NCBI RefSeq assembly: GCF_000372525.1
Contig: NZ_AQUR01000105.1
Coordinates: 328,960-392,959, forward strand
DNA from: Cupriavidus neocaledonicus
GTDB lineage: Bacteria; Pseudomonadota; Gammaproteobacteria; Burkholderiales; Burkholderiaceae
DNA: 64,000 nt
Direction: 5' to 3'
Below the pieces are notes generated by a model. It was not told the origin of the DNA and did no database searches. It was given only the letters and a program-made list of their open reading frames with translations. Shown one piece after another: positions 59,995-64,000 of this stretch (the first letter of the stretch is position 1; each line of letters opens with the position of its first letter). Both the position numbers and the translations under genes were made by a program.

Positions 59995-61620
59995 TCAGAA
60001 CCCCACTGCCTGCCCGTCGCGCCGGCTGTCGCTGGCCGCGACGTAGCCGTGCTCCGCGTCCTCCGACATGCGCCAGATAAACTGCCCCGAGCCGAAGTCC
60101 ATGTATGGATCGTCCACCGACTTGAGCTGGTGGCGGCGCGCCTTCAGGCCCGCCACCGTGGCGGGGTCCATGGTGCCTTCCACGTCCAGCGTGAAATCGC
60201 GGTTGACCTTCCAGCGCGGCGCGCAGCAGGCGGCCTGCGGCTGCTGGTTGTAGTCGAGCATGCGCACCACGGTCTGCACGTGGCCCTGCGGCTGCATGTC
60301 GCCGCCCATCACGCCGAAGCTCATCACCGGCTGGCCGGCCTTGGTCAGGAAGGCCGGAATGATGGTGTGGAACGGACGCTTGCCGCCCGCCACCACGTTG
60401 GCGGACCTGGGATCCATCGAGAAGCCGACGCCGCGGTTCTGCAGGCTGATGCCGGTGCCCGGCACCACCACGCCCGAGCCGAAGCCCATGTAGTTCGACT
60501 GGATGAACGAGATCATCATGCCGTTCTCGTCCGCCGCGGTCAGGTAGATGGTGCCGCCGACCTTGGGCATGCCGAAGTTGAAATGCGTGGCGCGCTGCAT
60601 GTCGATCAGTCTGGCGCGCGACTTCAGGTAGGCGTCGTCCAGCATCTGTTCGGGCGTGACCTCCATGCTGCGCGGATCGGCCACGTACTGGTACAGGTCG
60701 GCGAAGGCCAGCTTCATGGCCTCGATCTGCAGGTGCTGCGAGTCGACCGAATCCACCGGGATCGAGGCCAGGTCGAACTGGTCGAGGATGCCGAGCGCGA
60801 TCAGCGCGGCGATGCCCTGGCCGTTGGGCGGGATCTCGTGCAGTTCGTAGCCGCGATAGGACTTGCTGATCGGCTTGACCCAGTCGGGCCGGTAGTTGCG
60901 CAGGTCGTCGAGTGTCATCGCGCCGCCGCATTGCTTGCTGAAGGCGGCGATCTTCTCGGCGATCTCGCCTTCGTAGTAGGCGCGGCCGCGGGTCGCGCCG
61001 ATCTGGCGCAGGGTCTCGGCGGCGGCCTTCATGGTGAACTTCTCGCCCACTGCGGGGGCGCGGCCGTTGGGCATGAAGGTGTCGGCGTAGCCGGGCTGGT
61101 CTTTCAGTTCGGGCACGGCGGCGGCCCACTTGTGCGCCACCACCGGCGGCACGGCGTAGCCGCGCTCGGCGATCTCGATCGCGGGTTCCATCAGGTCGGC
61201 GAACGGCAGCTTGCCGAAGCGTTCGTGCAGCGCGGCCCAGCCGGCGACCACGCCGGGCACGGTGACCGAGTCCCAGCCGCGGACCGGCCGCTTGGCGAGG
61301 CCGCTGGCGTCGGTGCCGTACCTGGCCTTGAAGTATTCCGGGCTCCATGCCGCCGGGGCCACGCCCGATGAATTCAGGCCGTGCAGCGACTTGCCATCCC
61401 ACAGGATGGCGAAGGCGTCGCTGCCCAGGCCGCACGACACCGGCTCGACGATGGTGATGGCGGCGGCCGCGGCGATGGCGGCATCGACGGCATTGCCGCC
61501 CTTGAGCAGCATGCGCAGGCCGGCCTGCGCGGCGAGCGGGTGCGAGGTCGAGACCACGTTGCGCGCAAACAGCGGAATGCGCACGGACGGGTAGGGGTTG
61601 GTCCAGTTGAAGTTCTGCAT
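59995..61620 (-). CDS. Gamma-glutamyltransferase family protein
   Basis: This encodes 541 residues with the Ntn-hydrolase layout. The large-subunit part has NVVSTSHPLAAQAGLRMLLKGGNAVDAA and CGLGSDAF. The small subunit should begin at the nucleophile Thr357 in VGGTIYLTAADENG. MPNGRAP and SMDPRSANVVAGGKRPFHT are also family blocks. No signal peptide is visible, so it may be a cytoplasmic relative rather than a classical periplasmic GGT. It lies just downstream of a Bug receptor gene and may share its transcript. Confidence 0.87.
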   Translation of the reverse strand: MQNFNWTNPYPSVRIPLFARNVVSTSHPLAAQAGLRMLLKGGNAVDAAIAAAAAITIVEPVSCGLGSDAFAILWDGKSLHGLNSSGVAPAAWSPEYFKARYGTDASGLAKRPVRGWDSVTVPGVVAGWAALHERFGKLPFADLMEPAIEIAERGYAVPPVVAHKWAAAVPELKDQPGYADTFMPNGRAPAVGEKFTMKAAAETLRQIGATRGRAYYEGEIAEKIAAFSKQCGGAMTLDDLRNYRPDWVKPISKSYRGYELHEIPPNGQGIAALIALGILDQFDLASIPVDSVDSQHLQIEAMKLAFADLYQYVADPRSMEVTPEQMLDDAYLKSRARLIDMQRATHFNFGMPKVGGTIYLTAADENGMMISFIQSNYMGFGSGVVVPGTGISLQNRGVGFSMDPRSANVVAGGKRPFHTIIPAFLTKAGQPVMSFGVMGGDMQPQGHVQTVVRMLDYNQQPQAACCAPRWKVNRDFTLDVEGTMDPATVAGLKARRHQLKSVDDPYMDFGSGQFIWRMSEDAEHGYVAASDSRRDGQAVGF

Positions 61621-61685
61621 GGATGGGTCCTTTGTGCTCGGTGCGCCGGGGCGCCCGGTGGCGTGCGTCGCGCCCGGTGGCGCAA

Positions 61686-62663
61686 TTATTCTGCCGTGAT
61701 CTTGCGATCCCTGATCAGCTTGCCCCAGCGCGCGCTGTCCTGCTTCACCATGGCGGCGAACTGGGCGGGCGTGCCGCCGACCGGTTCGGCGCCCAGCTTG
61801 GCCAGCCGTTCCTTCACCTCGGGCGACTGGATGGCCTTGTTGAACTCGGCATTGAGGCGGTTGACGATATCGGCCGGCATGCCCTTGGGGCCATAGATGC
61901 CGAACCAGGTATCGGAGACGAAACCCGGCAGGCCCGATTCGCTGATGGTGGGGATTTCCGGCGCCAGCGGCGAGCGCCTGGCGCCGGTCACCGCCAGCGC
62001 CTTGAGCTTGCCGTCCTTCACATGCGGCAGGCCCGACACGATGCTGTCGAAAAGCACCTGCACCTTGCCCGAGATCAGGTCGGGCACGGCCAGCGCGGTG
62101 CCGCGGTAAGGGATGTGGGTGATGAACACGCCGGCCTGCGCCTTGAACGCCTCGGTAGTCAGGTGCACCACGGTGCCGTTGCCGCTCGAGGCGTAGTTCA
62201 GCTCGCCGGGGTGCTTCTTGGCGTAGTCGACCAGCTCGCGCACGTTCTTCACCGGCAGGCTGTTGGGCACCACCAGCACGTTGGTTGCAATCGCGACCTG
62301 GCCCACCGGCGTGAAGTCGGTCTCGGTGTTGTACGGCAGCCGGTGGTTGATATGCGGCCCGATCGCATGCGTGCTGGTGGTGGCGATCAGCAGCGTATAG
62401 CCGTCGGGCGCAGCCTTGGCGGCCATGTCGGAGCCGATCGCGCCGCCCGCGCCGGGGCGGTTGTCGACCACGATCTGCTGGCCCATGTTGCTGCCCACCT
62501 TCTGTGCGATGGCGCGCGCCAGCAGGTCGGTCGCGCCGCTGGCGGGGAAGGGCACGAGCAGGCGGATCGGCTTGCTCGGGTAGGTGTCTGCCAGTACAGG
62601 GGCGGCGGCCAGGCACAGGCCGATGCCAAGGCCGGTGCCGAGTCGGCGCAGCCAGGATGTCAT
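61686..62663 (-). CDS. Bug/TctC-family solute-binding receptor
   Basis: This encodes 325 residues: signal peptide ending VLA (about 25), then PSKPIRLLVPFPASGATDLLARAIA and RPGAGGAIGSDMAAKAAPDGYTLL, the Bug signatures. These periplasmic proteins capture carboxylates for tripartite transporters or sensing. ATG 62663 was chosen over an upstream extension. No tctA or tctB gene lies in the window. Confidence 0.93.
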   Translation of the reverse strand: MTSWLRRLGTGLGIGLCLAAAPVLADTYPSKPIRLLVPFPASGATDLLARAIAQKVGSNMGQQIVVDNRPGAGGAIGSDMAAKAAPDGYTLLIATTSTHAIGPHINHRLPYNTETDFTPVGQVAIATNVLVVPNSLPVKNVRELVDYAKKHPGELNYASSGNGTVVHLTTEAFKAQAGVFITHIPYRGTALAVPDLISGKVQVLFDSIVSGLPHVKDGKLKALAVTGARRSPLAPEIPTISESGLPGFVSDTWFGIYGPKGMPADIVNRLNAEFNKAIQSPEVKERLAKLGAEPVGGTPAQFAAMVKQDSARWGKLIRDRKITAE

Positions 62664-62744
62664 GGGTGTCTCCGGGATCCGGCGCAGGGCCGATTGATGA
62701 CCGGCCTTCATTATTCCGCGCCGTCGGCCACAAAGAAAGCTAAT

Positions 62745-62769
62745 ATTTCTTGCTAATGTCGCAAGAAAT
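62745..62769. promoter_or_regulatory. LysR-type operator
   Basis: ATTTCTTGC (62745-62753) and GCAAGAAAT (62761-62769) are perfect inverted arms around 7 bases. The site lies midway in the 159-base gap between the divergent Bug and LysR genes. T-N11-A within it fits a LysR box. Confidence 0.75.
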
Positions 62770-62822
62770 TTTTAAGTATCGACGCCGTGGCGACAGGGCG
62801 TTTCTTTGCCTGGGTGTGCAGC

Positions 62823-63707
62823 ATGAGCACTGTCCGCTTCCTTCGTACCTTCGTCGCCGTGGCCGAGTACGGCTCGTTCGCCGCCGCCGCGGCGCAGGTG
62901 GCGCTGACCCAGGCCGCGGTCAGCCTGCAGATGCGCGCGCTGGAAACCGAGCTGCGGCGCGAGCTGTTCGACCGCAACGGCCGCGTGGCGGTGCTCAATG
63001 CCGATGGGCGCGCACTGCTGCCTCAGGCGCGCAGGCTGCTGGCGCTGTATGACGAGATGCGGCTGCCGCTGGCGTCGGCCGAAGCCATGGCCGGGGCGGT
63101 CGCGGTGGGCGCGGTGGTGTCGGTGATGGGCGGGCTGTCGCACGCGGTGGCGCGCATGAAGCGCACTTATCCGGCCCTTGACGTGCGCCTGGTCGGCGCC
63201 AAGTCGATCGAGCTGGCGGCGCAGGTGGAGGCCGGCGATCTCGACGCCGCCATCCTGGTGGAAGGCGCGGCGCGCGTGCCGGGCTCGCTGCGCTGGACGC
63301 CGCTGTACCAGGAGCCGCTGGTGGCGATTGCCGCGCGCGGCAGCCCGGGCCGCGACGCGCGCGAGGCGCTGGCGGCCAATCCCTACCTGCGCTTCGACCG
63401 CAGCCAGCGCACCGGCGTGCTGGTGGAGCGCGCGCTGCGCCGCGCCCACCTGAAAGTCAACGAGTTCCTGGAGCTGAACGCGATCGAGGCGCTGGTCGAG
63501 CTGGTGCGCCAGGAAGTGGGGGTGACCGTGGTGCCGCTGCTGCGGCGCGCGCGATGGCGCGACGACGATGCCTTGCGCGTGCTGCCGCTGCTGGTCAACG
63601 GCGAGCCGGTGATGCGCCAGATCGGCATGCTGGAGCGGCGCGACCACGGCCGCGGGCAGGTCACGGCGGCGGTGCGGGCGGCCTGCAGCGAACTGTTCGG
63701 GGCCTAG
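62823..63707 (+). CDS. LysR-family transcriptional regulator
   Basis: This encodes 294 residues. The N-terminal HTH RFLRTFVAVAEYGSFAAAAAQVALTQAAVSLQMRALE is clear, followed by a substrate-binding domain (about 88-290). ATG 62823 places the HTH at the usual position. It is divergent from the Bug/GGT pair and probably regulates it through the 62745 inverted repeat. Confidence 0.95.
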   Translation: MSTVRFLRTFVAVAEYGSFAAAAAQVALTQAAVSLQMRALETELRRELFDRNGRVAVLNADGRALLPQARRLLALYDEMRLPLASAEAMAGAVAVGAVVSVMGGLSHAVARMKRTYPALDVRLVGAKSIELAAQVEAGDLDAAILVEGAARVPGSLRWTPLYQEPLVAIAARGSPGRDAREALAANPYLRFDRSQRTGVLVERALRRAHLKVNEFLELNAIEALVELVRQEVGVTVVPLLRRARWRDDDALRVLPLLVNGEPVMRQIGMLERRDHGRGQVTAAVRAACSELFGA

Positions 63708-63726
63708 CGACGGGCCGATAAAAAAA

Positions 63727-64000
63727 GGTTCTTCGAAGAATTCCGGGGCCTGATTTGCCACATTCCGTATCCTAATGGCCGTTAAGACGGTCATAGGGAA
63801 CGGGATGCTGGATCGGAAGACGCTGCAGGCGTTGGGCTGCTGGGATGGCTACAAGCTGGATCTGGTGGTATGGCCAGAAGGGGAAAGCCGTACGCTGGCG
63901 CTGTACCTGAAGCCGGTCAGCAAGGTAATGTACTGCGAGGAATGCGGATCGAAGTGTCGGCAGGTCCATGAGACGGTGGTGCGGCGCGTGCGGGATCTTC
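63727..64000 (+). mobile_element. Left end of an ISL3-family insertion sequence
   Basis: The element appears to begin at GGTTCTTCGAAGAATTCCGG (63727) 19 bases after the LysR stop, and contains the 12-base palindrome TTCTTCGAAGAA. A transposase frame follows. The right end and the target duplication lie outside the window. Confidence 0.7.
63805..64000 (+). CDS. ISL3-family transposase, N-terminal part
   Basis: The first 65 residues are visible. MLDRKTLQALGCWDGYKLD and the zinc-finger Cys pair YCEECG, followed by KCRQVHETVVRRVRDL, match the N-terminus of ISL3 transposases. ATG 63805 has AGGGA upstream; ATG 63775 is an in-frame alternative. Codon use is less GC-biased than in neighbouring genes, as expected for a mobile element. 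Confidence 0.85.
   Translation, partial: MLDRKTLQALGCWDGYKLDLVVWPEGESRTLALYLKPVSKVMYCEECGSKCRQVHETVVRRVRDL

Noticed and set aside
59995..62733. One open frame running through both the GGT gene and the region of the Bug receptor.
   Set aside because: The upstream half is out of frame with the receptor gene, which has its own signal peptide and family motifs; the GGT gene starts at 61620.

Overview
The window is a high-GC chromosomal segment from a betaproteobacterium of the Burkholderiaceae, most likely Cupriavidus or a close Ralstonia relative. This rests on the gene neighbourhoods (glyA-nrdR; ybgC-tolQRAB-pal-cpoB-queC; a kynBUA operon divergent from an Lrp-type regulator), a Bug-type solute receptor, strong GC bias at third codon positions, and many ATGA start/stop overlaps. 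I had no database access, so the genus is an inference.

Layout. 1-9826: two type IV pilus minor-pilin/PilY1 operons back to back, a left one read leftwards (small PilV, PilW, PilX, PilY1 running off the edge) and a right one read rightwards (FimT, PilV, PilW, PilX, large lectin-type PilY1, PilE). 9842-12123: glyA-nrdR, with a long glyA leader that looks structured. 12124-17823: the complete Tol-Pal envelope system. 17892-19925: queC, a YeeE/YedE sulfur transporter and tRNA-Lys. 20010-25377: a GGDEF/EAL protein, an ElaB/YqjD-YqjE-like membrane set and a 1-Cys peroxiredoxin.

25387-31207: aromatic and amino-acid catabolism, with glutaryl-CoA dehydrogenase and an IclR regulator, then kynurenine-pathway genes kynA, kynU, kynB and kynR. 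31204-37181: an uncharacterised catabolic island with MarR, flavin reductase, a NicX-like ring-cleavage dioxygenase, an alpha/beta hydrolase, an acyl-CoA-dehydrogenase-fold protein lacking the usual catalytic Glu, and an acyl-CoA ligase. 37268-50547: housekeeping genes (msrA, DUF72, cfa, pdxH, an MFS transporter, AsmA, tcdA, an ATP-binding kinase, bacteriohemerythrin, cupin, cnoX, acyl-CoA ligase). 50755-57517: mostly small stress and envelope genes read leftwards, down to glnS. 57765-64000: a CoA-transferase with swapped domain order, an FMN-binding protein, gamma-glutamyltransferase with a Bug receptor, a LysR regulator, and the left end of an ISL3-type insertion sequence.

Most regulators sit divergently beside their likely targets, and most of these gaps carry a visible palindrome: IclR/gcdH, KynR/kynB, MarR/nicX, LysR/bug, plus a TetR-type palindrome inside the promoter of the acyl-CoA ligase. 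The two most interesting items are the folded glyA leader (three-way junction plus hairpin and U-tract before the start codon) and the NicX/acyl-CoA-dehydrogenase-like island.
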